Numbered from the stretch's first letter, positions 1 through 10,106 are shown. The stretch: DNA of 64,000 nucleotides from Haloarcula laminariae (GCF_025457605.1 NZ_JAMZFY010000001.1:248001-312000), one strand, 5' to 3'. Numbers and translations: made by a program. The notes: generated by a model from the sequence alone, not told the origin.

Positions 1-738
1 TCGGTTGGGCAGGGAAACGGTCTCGGAGTCGGGGTCCAGCACTATCTCGTCGCGGACGCCCACGCGACGGCCGTCGAAGGGCGCCGCGTAGAGGCTCGCC
101 GCGCCGTCCATCGCGGCCGCGGGAATCCGGGCCGTCGACCCCTCGACCGCGATGTCGGCCGCGTCCAGGCCGCTCGCGTCGTGGGGGAGGAACTCCACGT
201 CCAGGTCGGCGTCGACGGCGTGGCTGTCGGACGCGAGTTCGGGGTTCGACGCCACGACGAACTCGTCGGTCGCGTCGTCGTAGTACCCGTCGAGTTCGAT
301 ACGGGGCGGGCCGCCGCCGGCTGGCCCGCTTGCACCGACGCCGTCGGTCGTCCCGCCGTCCCGCCGGTCGCCGTCGAACACGCGAACTGTCAGCTCGTGA
401 GTCCCGTCGGGGGCGTCGAGTTCGAGGACGTAGGTCCCGGGCTCGTCGGGCTCGAACTCGGCGGTGTTGTGGAGCCCGTGGTCGTACCGGTCGCGGTCGT
501 CGTGGGGCGTCGGCGCGTACTGCACTGTCGCCTCGCTTCCGGCCGGCCGGGCGGCAATCGACCACGCGAACGCGTCGGCGCCGTAGTTCTCCGGGTCCCG
601 CTCGGGCGCGCCCGCTATCGTGGGCGCGAGGTTGTCCCGGTCGAACCCGTGGTCGCCGTCGACGAAGGCCGGGTCGACGATGCGCTGACCGACCTGCATG
701 AACCGCGGCGGTCCGGGCTGGTGGCTGTCGAATCCCAT
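1..738 (-). CDS. MalA-like alpha-amylase, N-terminal part (cut by window edge)
   Basis: A reading frame opens at ATG 738 and runs without a stop off the left edge, giving the first 246 residues. It begins MGFDSHQPGPPRF and contains a beta-rich domain with the phrase GTYVLELDAPDGTHELTVRVFDG. That wording is typical, from memory, of the N-terminal domain of haloarchaeal MalA-type alpha-amylases, which would hydrolyse starch or maltodextrin. The GH13 catalytic barrel is not in the window, so the enzyme call rests only on this leader domain. No signal peptide is visible, which would suit a cytoplasmic enzyme. It is divergent from the methyltransferase that starts at 922. It could instead be another protein with an Ig/PKD-like surface domain. 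Confidence 0.6.
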   Translation of the reverse strand, partial: MGFDSHQPGPPRFMQVGQRIVDPAFVDGDHGFDRDNLAPTIAGAPERDPENYGADAFAWSIAARPAGSEATVQYAPTPHDDRDRYDHGLHNTAEFEPDEPGTYVLELDAPDGTHELTVRVFDGDRRDGGTTDGVGASGPAGGGPPRIELDGYYDDATDEFVVASNPELASDSHAVDADLDVEFLPHDASGLDAADIAVEGSTARIPAAAMDGAASLYAAPFDGRRVGVRDEIVLDPDSETVSLPNR

Positions 739-921
739 CGGCTGGTGGTATCTGGCCCGGCCCGGAGATGAGCGTTTGGGCTCGCCCCGCCACCCGGTGG
801 GCTCCCGGTCCGGGAGCACCGTCCGCGGACGGTCGGCGATGCTTCCGCCGGTCCCCGGGACGGCCGGCTCCCCGAGATAAGCGTCGCATAACAATACCGT
901 CGATATCACTACGGTGGTACG

Positions 922-1602
922 ATGTCACACGCGGACTGGGCGATACAGGACGGCGCCGTCGTCGAGCAGCCCCGCGACATCCAACGCCACCCCCTACTGG
1001 CGGCGATTTACGACAGCCACGACGAACTCATCGCGGAGTACCTGCCCGACGGCGAGACGCTCGAACTCGCTTTCGGTCAGCACCTCCACCCGCAGGCCGA
1101 CGTCGGGACGGAGGCGTGGCGGTCGAACGCGGTCGGCGTCGGGCGGCCGGCCGTCCTCGGGGACGCCCGTTCGCTCCCCTTCGACGACGGCGTGTTCGAC
1201 GCCGTCGTCGGCCGCCGGTTCCTCCATCACGTCCCCGAAGCGGACCGGCCCGATATCCTGCGGGAGACCCGACGGGTCCTGAAACCGGGCGGGCGGGTCG
1301 TCCTCGTGGAGGGGACGCCGGGGCTGTACCGGCGGCTGACGAAAACCGTCGCCTTTCGACTCGGACTGCTGGAGGCGGACAACGACCGTTACGGCCACCT
1401 GTCGGAGGCGGCGGTCGCCGGCCTCGTCCGGGACGCCTTCGAGGTGGTCACCAAGCGGACGCTGGGCTCGCCGCTCATGCTCGCAAGCATCGCACAGACC
1501 CCGCTCGCGGCGTCGCTGTTTCCGCTGTACCAGCGGACACAGTGTGTCAAGTGGTGGACGTTCGTCGTCGGCCGGAAGCCGGCGGACGACACGACCGACT
1601 AG
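922..1602 (+). CDS. Class I SAM-dependent methyltransferase
   Basis: This 226-aa protein has the second half of a Rossmann methyltransferase fold: a GDARSLPFDDGVFDAVV segment (motifs II/III), a HHVPEADR helix and an LRETRRVLKPGGRVVLVEG segment, as in UbiE/COQ5-like Methyltransf_11 enzymes. The glycine-rich SAM loop (motif I) is weak: the expected place reads LELAFGQHL. The substrate cannot be told. A short C-terminal tail with a hydrophobic LAASLFPLY stretch may touch the membrane. It starts at the ATG after an AT-richer stretch (gcataacaatacc). It converges on the lipoprotein gene with a 4-bp overlap. Confidence 0.75.
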   Translation: MSHADWAIQDGAVVEQPRDIQRHPLLAAIYDSHDELIAEYLPDGETLELAFGQHLHPQADVGTEAWRSNAVGVGRPAVLGDARSLPFDDGVFDAVVGRRFLHHVPEADRPDILRETRRVLKPGGRVVLVEGTPGLYRRLTKTVAFRLGLLEADNDRYGHLSEAAVAGLVRDAFEVVTKRTLGSPLMLASIAQTPLAASLFPLYQRTQCVKWWTFVVGRKPADDTTD

Positions 1603-2009
1603 TCGTCGGCCAGGCCGACGTCCTCGACGAGGAACTGGATGTCGTTGTCGCTGCCCTCCTCGGGCGCGAACGGGATTCCGGTCGCCTGGGCGCAGTCGCC
1701 TTCGCCGACGTTCTGGGCGGTGAACCCGCCAAACAGCGTCGTCAGCTTCGCCGTCCCGGTCCCGTCGTCGACGATGACCGCGTTGTCCCCGATGGACTGT
1801 ATCTCGCCCGTGATGCTCGCGCTCTCCCTGTCTTCCGTCGAGGCCTCCGCCGCGGTCGAGGTCGCCCCGCCCTCGTTGACCTCCTCGGCCAGCGTCCCGA
1901 TTTCGTCTTCGCCCGGCCCACAGCCGCCGCCGAGTATGCCACTGCAACCCGCCACGGACGCGCTGACGCCTGCGGCACCCACGATTTTCAATGTCTTGCG
2001 TCGCTTCAT
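1599..2009 (-). CDS. Small secreted lipoprotein, OB-like domain
   Basis: The 136-aa product starts MKRRKTLKIVGAAG and has a lipobox-like AGCSG around residue 22. It should therefore be exported and lipid-anchored at that cysteine. The RR followed by hydrophobic residues makes a Tat signal plausible, as is common in haloarchaea. The mature part has an acidic, threonine-rich linker and then a small beta-rich domain (ITGEIQSIGDNAVIVDDGTGTAKL) resembling an OB-fold nucleic-acid or metal-binding strand pattern. Two further cysteines (the GGGCGPG motif and GDCAQ) could form a disulfide. The function is unknown. A TATA-like element lies about 30 bp upstream. Confidence 0.7.
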   Translation of the reverse strand: MKRRKTLKIVGAAGVSASVAGCSGILGGGCGPGEDEIGTLAEEVNEGGATSTAAEASTEDRESASITGEIQSIGDNAVIVDDGTGTAKLTTLFGGFTAQNVGEGDCAQATGIPFAPEEGSDNDIQFLVEDVGLADD

Positions 2010-2035
2010 TACGATAGGGAAATCTGTACTGTACC

Positions 2036-2047
2036 GAATAAATTTTT
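2036..2047 (-). promoter_or_regulatory. TATA box for the lipoprotein gene
   Basis: Read on the minus strand, the AT-rich string AAAAATTTATTC is centred about 32 bp before the start codon at 2009. That is the spacing expected for a leaderless or short-leader haloarchaeal transcript, and it stands out in otherwise GC-rich sequence. Confidence 0.55.
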
Positions 2048-2173
2048 CCCATCACTCGGTTACAGAAACCGAGCCGGACGTACCGGCCACACCCCGTCAC
2101 TGTCCCGTCCGGCGCTCCGCTCGACTCGTTCAGTGACTACACTTAACCCCGGTGGTGGACACAACAGGGCTGT

Positions 2174-3169
2174 ATGAGCGACGAGTCGCCCAACCACAAG
2201 CAAAGCCGTCTGTTCACGACCGAGGACGGCGACTTCGACGAGGACCGGGCGAAAGCGGACGCCCTCCCCGTCGAGGACGGCGAGGTCGTCGACACCGACG
2301 AGCTCGCGGACCACCAGCGCTACGTCGAGGACCGGGGCGTCTACGACGAGCGCAACCGGGTCAACGACCTCACCGGCCGGGAGTGGAAGTTCGCGACCAA
2401 GTCCGTCATCCCCGAGGGGTACCCGCCCGCCCTCCAGCACGACCTGCGGAGCGAACACGGCGGCCAGAAACCCCCGCGGCTCTGTCTGGCGCTCGTCCAG
2501 CGGTTCAGCAAGGCCGGCGACCTCGTCCTCGACCCCTTCGCCGGCGTCGGCGGCACGCTGCTCGGAGCCTCACTCGCCGAGTACGAGGGGACCGGCCGCC
2601 GGGACGCCGTCGGCTTCGAAATCAACGACCGCTGGATAGAGCTCTACGAGACGGTCCTCGAACGGGAGAACGCCGAACGCGAGGCCCGTGGTGAAGGACC
2701 TCTCGCCGGGCAGGACATGCGCCACGGGGACTGCACCGACCTCGTCGAAGCCGTCGAGACCGACGCCGTCGATCTCCTGCTGACCGACGTGCCCTACTGG
2801 GACATGGACAAGGTCGAACAGACCCGCAACGAGGCGGCGACACGGGACAGCAAGCTCGGCGACTTCGACGGCGACGAGCGACAGGCGAAAGCCGACTGGC
2901 TCGACGAGATGGAGGCCAACTTCGCGCAGTTCCGACGGGTCGTCCGCGAGGGCGGCTACGTCGCGGTCTTCATCGGCGATATGTACCGCGAGCAGTCCTA
3001 CAACATGCTCTCGGCCGACCTCGCCGCCCGCATCGAGGCCGCCGGCTACACGCTGAAGGCCAACCTCGTCTGGTACGACCCCTCGAAGGACCTCCACGTC
3101 TACGGCTACCCCTTCTCCTTTGTCCCCTCGATGGTCCACCAGAACATTCTCGTCTTCCGGAACGAGTGA
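2174..3169 (+). CDS. Orphan DNA methyltransferase (N4-cytosine/N6-adenine type)
   Basis: The protein has 331 aa. It carries a SAM-binding motif DPFAGVGGTLL at residues 120-130, preceded by QKPPRLCLALVQRF as in amino-methyltransferases, and a catalytic-type motif DVPYWD at 205-210 in place of the usual DPPY/SPPY. The motif order is SAM site, then catalytic site. The first 70 residues are acidic and have no recognised domain. No restriction endonuclease gene is next to it, so it is likely a solitary methylase, either regulatory or part of a host modification. The neighbour downstream is tRNA-Phe. A TATA-like cacttaacc lies about 30 bp before the ATG. RNA as the target cannot be excluded. Confidence 0.75.
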   Translation: MSDESPNHKQSRLFTTEDGDFDEDRAKADALPVEDGEVVDTDELADHQRYVEDRGVYDERNRVNDLTGREWKFATKSVIPEGYPPALQHDLRSEHGGQKPPRLCLALVQRFSKAGDLVLDPFAGVGGTLLGASLAEYEGTGRRDAVGFEINDRWIELYETVLERENAEREARGEGPLAGQDMRHGDCTDLVEAVETDAVDLLLTDVPYWDMDKVEQTRNEAATRDSKLGDFDGDERQAKADWLDEMEANFAQFRRVVREGGYVAVFIGDMYREQSYNMLSADLAARIEAAGYTLKANLVWYDPSKDLHVYGYPFSFVPSMVHQNILVFRNE

Positions 3170-3268
3170 CTGCTATGTCCTGCAGACAGCCCCCACCGAG
3201 ACGGAGTACTGTTACCTGTAACTAACTGGTTGAATATCCGCTTCGTTTAGTAGTTGGGTTCAGGAAAA

Positions 3269-3342
3269 TGCCGCCTCCCGGATTTGAACCGGGGACAGCT
3301 CGATCTTCAGTCGAGTGCTCTCCCAGTCTGAGCTAAGGCGGC
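3269..3342 (-). tRNA. tRNA-Phe (GAA)
   Basis: The minus strand reads GCCGCCT at the 5' end, pairs with AGGCGGC at the 3' end (7 bp), and carries GAA in a 7-nt loop CTGAAGA. The T arm has GGTTCAAATCC, the discriminator is A, and no CCA is encoded. There is no intron. Confidence 0.95.
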
Positions 3343-3394
3343 GCATGTCGAGCGAGGACGACGGTGGAAAAAAGGATTTCGATACCCCGCCGCC

Positions 3395-3514
3395 CTAGGG
3401 GAGAAAGAGGTCCGAACTGTCGAAGGCCGCGCCGCAGTCGTCACAGGTGTACTCTGTCCCGTTTTCCGTCGAGACCCGCCCGCTACAGCGGGGACACGTC
3501 GACCCGTCTATCAT
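3395..3514 (-). CDS. 39-aa zinc-ribbon mini-protein
   Basis: This short gene starts at ATG 3514 and encodes MIDGSTCPRCSGRVS followed by YTCDDCGAAFDSSDLFLP. The two CxxC pairs (CPRC and CDDC) 14 residues apart make a complete zinc ribbon, so the ORF is probably real despite its size. Many haloarchaea carry such micro zinc-ribbon proteins of unknown role. It sits between tRNA-Phe and tRNA-Val on the same strand. A longer in-frame start exists at 3646, but that region is palindromic non-coding sequence, so the short start is preferred. Confidence 0.7.
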   Translation of the reverse strand: MIDGSTCPRCSGRVSTENGTEYTCDDCGAAFDSSDLFLP

Positions 3515-3571
3515 GTGTGTTGGTACCGCGACCCTGGCTAAGTGACTTTCGGCAGGTGACAGCGGGCTGGC

Positions 3572-3624
3572 GGATTCGAACCGGAGAGAGACTCGCTTCG
3601 CTCGTCTCTCAGGGTCTCGAATCC
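3572..3624. repeat. T-arm-like palindrome I beside tRNA-Val
   Basis: Outer arms GGATTCGAACC (3572-3582) and GGTCTCGAATCC (3613-3624) are near-complementary and look like a tRNA T arm. Inner arms GAGAGAC (3586-3592) and GTCTCTC (3604-3610) pair perfectly around the core CTCGCTTCGCTC, which is the reverse complement of GAGCGAAGCGAG. It forms a long stem-loop with no coding potential of its own. Confidence 0.8.
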
Positions 3625-3662
3625 TCGCTGACCATCCGCTCCTCACGTCCGTTCGTCGCAGG

Positions 3663-3730
3663 ATGGGTCCGGGCGGATTCGGACCACGGTCACTCCGCTT
3701 TGCTTCGTTCCCTGATTCGAATCCGCCCGG
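3663..3730. repeat. tRNA-Val 3'-end copy fused to palindrome II
   Basis: Positions 3663-3687 repeat the 3' end of tRNA-Val (3772-3796) with one mismatch. The same segment forms the left arm of an inverted repeat, CCGGGCGGATTCG (3669-3681) with CGAATCCGCCCGG (3718-3730), 13 of 13 bp. The 36-nt spacer contains ctttgcttcgttcc. It resembles a truncated tRNA or attachment-site remnant rather than a functional tRNA, because the 5' half is missing. Confidence 0.8.
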
Positions 3731-3772
3731 AGAATAGTTTCATCGCTCACGTTCCGTTCGCGGGAGAATATA

Positions 3773-3846
3773 TGGGTCCGGGCGGATTCGAACCACCGAC
3801 CTCGGCCTTGTAAAGGCCACGTCATAACCGACTAGACCACGGACCC
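3773..3846 (-). tRNA. tRNA-Val (TAC)
   Basis: The minus strand has acceptor GGGTCCG/CGGACCC, anticodon stem TGGCC/GGCCG and loop TTTACAA, giving anticodon TAC. The T arm GGTTCGAATCC is intact and the discriminator is A. Its 3' end is partly duplicated at 3663-3687. Confidence 0.93.
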
Positions 3847-3930
3847 GCGTTCCCAAATTTTCCACCGGTAGGAATAACCCTTTCTCTCTGGGGCGGAACG
3901 CTTACCCATCGGCTGGTCCACCCTATAGAC

Positions 3931-4488
3931 ATGGCACGCCGAGCGTTCGTCGCCCTCGCCGGGGTCGTCGTCGCACTCGCGGTCGGTGCCCTCGTTATGC
4001 AGAGCGGGCTGTGGGTCGATATCGTCGGTGTCGGTGGCTACGAGACGGGGACGGTGACGGTCACCGACAGCGACAATGCGACGCCGTGTACGGCGCCACC
4101 GAACCGGACCGCCGTCTCGGCCTGTGACGGGTCGCGGACGCTGGCCACTGTCGACGTGCGTATCGCCGCCAACTACAGCCAGCGCTACACCGGCCTCAGC
4201 GACACGGAGTCGCTGGGCCCCGACGAGGGGATGCTGTTCGTCCACGGCGAGGAGGACGTACAGACTTACGTGATGCGGGACATGGACTTCGCGCTGGATA
4301 TCATCTACATCGACGCTAACAGGACGATTACGACGATTCACCACGCGCCCCCGCCGCCCGAGGGCGAGCGCTACAGCGAGCGCTACTCCGGGCGCGCCAA
4401 GTACGTCCTCGAAGTGAATCGCGGATGGGCAAACCGGACCGGCGTGGGCGTGGGCGACACCGTGGAACTGCCCGACGGGGTCGAATGA
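3931..4488 (+). CDS. DUF192 family exported protein
   Basis: The 185-aa protein begins with an uncleaved-looking signal or anchor (residues 5-25, FVALAGVVVALAVGALVM). The DUF192 core follows: QRYTGLSDTESLGPDEGMLFVH, MRDMDFALDIIYID, and a C-terminal VLEVNRGWANRTGVGVGDTVEL. The family is widespread and small; its molecular function is unknown, although structures show a compact beta-barrel. Here an extra acidic segment with CTAPPNRTAVSAC (a possible disulfide pair) precedes the core. The product probably sits outside the membrane, anchored at its N terminus. It is a single-gene transcript. Confidence 0.8.
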   Translation: MARRAFVALAGVVVALAVGALVMQSGLWVDIVGVGGYETGTVTVTDSDNATPCTAPPNRTAVSACDGSRTLATVDVRIAANYSQRYTGLSDTESLGPDEGMLFVHGEEDVQTYVMRDMDFALDIIYIDANRTITTIHHAPPPPEGERYSERYSGRAKYVLEVNRGWANRTGVGVGDTVELPDGVE

Positions 4489-4637
4489 ACGCCCGTTGCG
4501 GGTGGCAGTCAACACAGCACTGCAAACAGCCAGAAAGCCCCTTTCAGTTCGGCGCTGTCGCGGTAGCTGTGTGATATCTGTCCGCCCCAGTCTCAGGGCC
4601 CGACGCGTATTTGAGGCTCGAACCGCTACCGTCGCTA

Positions 4638-6557
<1,920 letters not shown>

Positions 6558-6624
6558 CTGACCGACGGGCGAAGCGTTTCCGAGGCGTACGTCATCCGCA
6601 GTTGCCGGCGAGCGACGCCGCCAG

Positions 6625-7263
6625 TCAGCTCCGCAGCGCCTCGTACTGCTTGCCGGCCGCCCGAAGCACGACCTCGCGCAACTGTTCGTCGTCGTCCAGC
6701 GACCGTCGCAGATAGAACCAGATGCCGGACTGTACGGCGAGGCCCACGAGGGTGAGGACCCCTCGGAAGAGCGTGGCGGCCGCCAGCAGCCCGGTTTCGA
6801 GGCTCGCGGCGGAGTCGAGGAGCGGCGCGCCGAGAGCGACCGTTATCAGCGTCGCGCCCCACGAGGCTGAGACGAGCATGATTATCGCCGTTTCGAGGAA
6901 CCAGGCGGCGACGATGCCCAGGATGGCGCCGGTGATGACAACCGGGGCGAGGCTGTCGACCGGCGACGACAGCGAGACGCCCGAGAGCGCCATCGCGGCC
7001 CAGCCGCCAAACACCGCGCCCGGGACGACGACGATGAAATACCGGTAGAGGGCGGCTATCGCGACGCCGACGAGCGGTGCCGCCACCAGCACGACGAGCG
7101 CCCACCGCCCGGGGACGTCGCCGTTGCCGAGCGCGACGATGCCGACGCTCAACCCCAGGAGGAAACCGAGCGCGTACACGCCCTCCCTGAAAAAGAGGAA
7201 CCCGCCGACGGTCAGCAGCACGCCCACGACGAGCAGTACCACTGCAACAAGTGGTGTGAGCAT
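6625..7263 (-). CDS. Multi-spanning membrane protein (TMEM198/DUF4203-like)
   Basis: The 212-aa protein is almost wholly hydrophobic, with about seven transmembrane helices and glycine-rich turns (GGFLFFREGVYALGFLLGLSVG, VPGAVFGGWAAMALSG), like DUF4203/TMEM198 proteins. It ends in a short charged tail (RRSLDDDEQLREVVLRAAGKQYEALRS). I chose the start at 7263 because a TATA-like GGTTTTATGC lies about 28 bp before it. The in-frame ATG at 7290 would fall inside that element. The function is not known. Confidence 0.7.
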   Translation of the reverse strand: MLTPLVAVVLLVVGVLLTVGGFLFFREGVYALGFLLGLSVGIVALGNGDVPGRWALVVLVAAPLVGVAIAALYRYFIVVVPGAVFGGWAAMALSGVSLSSPVDSLAPVVITGAILGIVAAWFLETAIIMLVSASWGATLITVALGAPLLDSAASLETGLLAAATLFRGVLTLVGLAVQSGIWFYLRRSLDDDEQLREVVLRAAGKQYEALRS

Positions 7264-7389
7264 ACCTAGCAAAGTGTAACTATCCAGCATAAAACCTCAG
7301 GTTGGGTGCATGAACTGTGAGGGTAAACCGTTCACCGTCGCTACCCGTCCGTGGCTTGCTTTCAAGCCACTGGAGTCCGACTTGGGGGT

Positions 7390-8298
7390 ATGCGAGTCCT
7401 CGTCACCGGCGCCTCGGGCTTCGTCGGGAGCCACCTCGTTCCCGAACTGGTCGACCGGGGTCACGACGTCGTCGCGCTGACGCGGGACCCGGCGAGCTAC
7501 GCCGCGCCCGGGGGCGTCGAGGTGGTCGAGGGCGACGTGCTCGACCCCGAGCTGTCGCTTCCCGCGGCCGACGCGGCCTACTATCTCGTCCACTCGATGG
7601 AGGCCGGCGCGGACTTCGAGGCCCGGGACCGACGCGCCGCCCGGAACTTCCGCGAGGCGGTCGACGAGGCGGGCATCGAGCGCATCATCTACCTCGGCGG
7701 GCTGGGAAACGAGGACGAGGGCCTCTCCGAACACCTGCAGTCGCGCCGTGAGGTGGAGCGGCTGCTCGGGGACGGCGAGGCCGAACTGACCGCGCTGCGG
7801 GCCGCCATCGTCATCGGTGAGGGATCGGCGAGCTTTCAGATAATCCGACAGCTCGCCGCCAGACTCCCGGTGATGGTGACCCCGTCGTGGGTCCGTACCG
7901 AGTGCCAGCCAATCTACGTCGACGACGTGGTGGCGTATCTCGCGGGCGTCCTCGAAACGCCCGAAACCGCCGGCGGGACCTACGATGTCGGCGGCCCGGA
8001 CGTCCTGACATACCAGGAGATACTGACGACGACAGCCCGGATTCTTGTCGGCCGGCGCCCGCTCATCGTCCCCGTCCCCGTCCTCTCGCCGGGGCTGTCG
8101 GCCCGCTGGCTCGGGCTGGTGACCGACGTTCCGGTCAGCGTCGCCAAGCCGCTGGTCGACGGGCTCAGCAACCGCGTGGTCGTCACCGACGACAGCATCG
8201 ACCAGTACGTCCAGCCCGACCTGACCCCCTTCGAGGAGAGCGTTCGGCTCGCGCTGGGAACGGCGCCGACCGCCGAATCGACGCCTATCGAGGCCTGA
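7390..8298 (+). CDS. NAD(P)-binding epimerase / NDUFA9-like protein
   Basis: The 302-aa Rossmann protein opens [16 protein letters not shown] with the GxxGxxG dinucleotide loop at residues 7-13. The segment [25 protein letters not shown], then IIYLGGLG, and a cofactor-binding-like [20 protein letters not shown] match the atypical extended SDR group that includes NDUFA9 and haloarchaeal NADH-dehydrogenase-like or nucleoside-diphosphate-sugar epimerase annotations. The classical YxxxK catalytic pair is not evident, so binding without epimerisation is possible. The C-terminal third is hydrophobic. The start was set at ATG 7390, where the family N terminus begins. Confidence 0.8.
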   Translation: MRVLVTGASGFVGSHLVPELVDRGHDVVALTRDPASYAAPGGVEVVEGDVLDPELSLPAADAAYYLVHSMEAGADFEARDRRAARNFREAVDEAGIERIIYLGGLGNEDEGLSEHLQSRREVERLLGDGEAELTALRAAIVIGEGSASFQIIRQLAARLPVMVTPSWVRTECQPIYVDDVVAYLAGVLETPETAGGTYDVGGPDVLTYQEILTTTARILVGRRPLIVPVPVLSPGLSARWLGLVTDVPVSVAKPLVDGLSNRVVVTDDSIDQYVQPDLTPFEESVRLALGTAPTAESTPIEA

Positions 8299-8442
8299 GA
8301 CGCTGGCAGCTCTCCCGGCGGTGCCGACGCCGGGTGCCGGAACGGCCCGGCGGGCCCTGTGCTCGACAGCGATGCCGGGGAAGACCGCCGACTCCCTCCC
8401 GGAGAGCCAAACCCCTATGCCCGGCAGTTCCCTACCGACGGT

Positions 8443-9078
8443 ATGTTCACCGGTATCGTGGAGGCGACCGGCGAGGTACTGGCAGTGACCGACGACGACG
8501 GCGGCCGGCGAATCCGCGTCGGAACGCCGTTTACGGACCTCTCGCACGGCCAGTCTATCAGCATCAGCGGCGCGTGTCTCACCGTCGAGGAGTTCGCCGA
8601 CGGCGAGTGGGCCGAGTTCTTCCTCGCCCGGGAGACGCTGGCGAAGACGTTCTTCGACGGCCTCGAAGTCAGCGACCGCGTCAATCTGGAACGGGCGATG
8701 CCCGCCGACGGCCGCTTCGACGGCCACATCGTCCAGGGCCACGTCGACGCCACGGCCGAGGTAGTGGGTATCGAACGGGAGGGGGATGTTCCCGCGAGCG
8801 AAGCGAGCGGGAGCTCGTCGTCCGAGCGAAGCGAGTACGACGGTGACTGGACGTTTTCGTTCTCGCTGCCCGAGGGACAGCGCGAGTACCTCGTCGAGAA
8901 GGGCTCTATCACCGTCGACGGTATCAGCCTCACCGTCGCGGCCCGGGGCGACGACCGGTTCGACGTGGCCATCATCCCGACGACCTACCGGGAGACGGCC
9001 CTCTCGGAGAAGTCCGTCGGCGACCCCGTCCACCTGGAGGTCGACGTGGTGGCCAAGTACGTCGAACAGCTCTGTTAG
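8443..9078 (+). CDS. ribE: Riboflavin synthase, alpha-type, with in-frame repeat insert
   Basis: Two lumazine-binding repeats are clear. The first has MFTGIVEATGEV and ISGACLTVEEF. The second starts GHIVQGHVDATAEV and contains KGSITVDGISLTVAA. The C terminus is HLEVDVVAKYVEQL. The enzyme dismutates two 6,7-dimethyl-8-ribityllumazine molecules into riboflavin, normally as a homotrimer. Residues about 115-133 (Ser/Glu-rich, ASEASGSSSSERSE) are an insertion encoded by two copies of GAGCGAAGCGAG and have no counterpart in the family; see the repeat entry. Length is 211 aa. It overlaps the convergent PrsW gene by 4 bp. Confidence 0.92.
   Translation: MFTGIVEATGEVLAVTDDDGGRRIRVGTPFTDLSHGQSISISGACLTVEEFADGEWAEFFLARETLAKTFFDGLEVSDRVNLERAMPADGRFDGHIVQGHVDATAEVVGIEREGDVPASEASGSSSSERSEYDGDWTFSFSLPEGQREYLVEKGSITVDGISLTVAARGDDRFDVAIIPTTYRETALSEKSVGDPVHLEVDVVAKYVEQLC
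8791..8841. repeat. Palindromic repeat inserted in frame in ribE
   Basis: GAGCGAAGCGAG occurs exactly at 8796-8807 and again at 8824-8835. The first copy is enclosed by CCCGC/GCGGG arms, and the second by partly complementary GTCGT/ACGAC arms. The unit stays in frame and encodes the Ser/Glu-rich insert of riboflavin synthase. The same core, in reverse complement, forms the loop of the palindrome at 3572-3624. Confidence 0.8.
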
Positions 9079-10106
9079 CGCTCGAACTCGGGGACGCCCG
9101 GCTCGCTCTCGGGGCCCTCGGCGACCTGCGCCCGGTTGTACGCCTGGCGGTAGGCGTCGAGCTTCCGTAACAACAACAGGATGAAGACGCCGTCGTAGAC
9201 CACGACGAACCCGATGAACGCGATGAACTGGTTGACGCCGTACACCGTCGACAGGACCCCCGTGACTGGCCCCGCGAGCGTGTTGTAGCCGGCGTGGATG
9301 ACCGCCGCGATGAGCAGCCCCTTCAGCACGATGGGGCCGGCGTCCTCGGGGTTGAACTTCGCCAGCCCGAGGTAGTAGCCCGCAAAGGCCGAGTAGATGA
9401 CGTGGCCCGGGCCGGCCAGCGCGCGCACCGCCGCGATGCCGCTCCCCGCGTTGATGGCCTGGAAGGTCCCGGTGACCATCTCGGTGTTCTGGACGATATA
9501 CAGCGCGTTCTCGATGGTGGCAAAGCCGAGCCCGGCCATCGCCCCGTAGACGGCGCCGTCGATGACGGCGTCGAAGCGGTCGTCGCGGAACGCGTACAGC
9601 CGCACTGCGAGCAGTTTCACGCTCTCCTCGACGGGCCCGACGATGAGGAAGAAGAAGGCGACCTGGCCGAGGAACGGGACCAGCCCGAAGCCGGAGCCGA
9701 TGAACTGGACGGGCCCCTGCAACACCGTGTTCAGGATGGCCGCGAACCCGGCAAACAGCACGCCCAGCAGGAAGGTACTGACCAGCAGCGTCAGCGGCTC
9801 CTGGGTCGTCACGTCCGCGTAGTAGATGTAGCCCGCGAGCACCAGCGCCGGAATCGCCGACAGCGCCGCGAGCGCGGCAAACAGCGGCTGGACGCCGAGC
9901 GCACCGAGGCCCCCGAAAGCTATCTGGACGCCCAGGATGGCGAGAGCGAGCAGGATAACCAGCCCGCGCAACGCCCACTGGCCGGCGTAGTAGAGGAAGT
10001 ACACCACTCGGTCGAACGTCGACCGGACCTCCCAGTCGGATATCTCGTAAAGGTCCGCTGACCGGTCGGCGTCTCGCTCGACCGGGTCCCGCTGTCGTTC
10101 GGCCAT
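9075..10106 (-). CDS. PrsW-family intramembrane metalloprotease
   Basis: The 343-aa protein has about eight membrane helices. Conserved family motifs are present: VGPVEESVKLLAVRL (the EE pair near residue 160), a following GAVYGAMAGLGFATIENALY with a second glutamate, and GHVIYSAFAGYYLGLA with histidine. In bacteria PrsW cleaves an anti-sigma factor inside the membrane. The archaeal substrates are unknown. The start at 10106 (MAERQRD) is preferred over an upstream in-frame ATG at 10196. The N-terminal 25 residues are charged and cytosolic. Confidence 0.85.
   Translation of the reverse strand: MAERQRDPVERDADRSADLYEISDWEVRSTFDRVVYFLYYAGQWALRGLVILLALAILGVQIAFGGLGALGVQPLFAALAALSAIPALVLAGYIYYADVTTQEPLTLLVSTFLLGVLFAGFAAILNTVLQGPVQFIGSGFGLVPFLGQVAFFFLIVGPVEESVKLLAVRLYAFRDDRFDAVIDGAVYGAMAGLGFATIENALYIVQNTEMVTGTFQAINAGSGIAAVRALAGPGHVIYSAFAGYYLGLAKFNPEDAGPIVLKGLLIAAVIHAGYNTLAGPVTGVLSTVYGVNQFIAFIGFVVVYDGVFILLLLRKLDAYRQAYNRAQVAEGPESEPGVPEFER

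Noticed and set aside
3572-3730. Possible extra tRNA genes beside tRNA-Val
   Set aside because: Only T-arm and acceptor 3' pieces are present. No D arm or anticodon arm can be folded.
3643-3825. 60-codon minus-strand ORF inside the tRNA-Val region
   Set aside because: It is built from the tRNA itself and its partial copy, so it is not a protein gene.
7297-9978. An 893-codon minus-strand frame across the NAD-binding and riboflavin synthase genes
   Set aside because: It crosses two well-identified plus-strand genes and part of the PrsW gene in another frame. The protein is Arg/Asp-rich with no recognisable fold.
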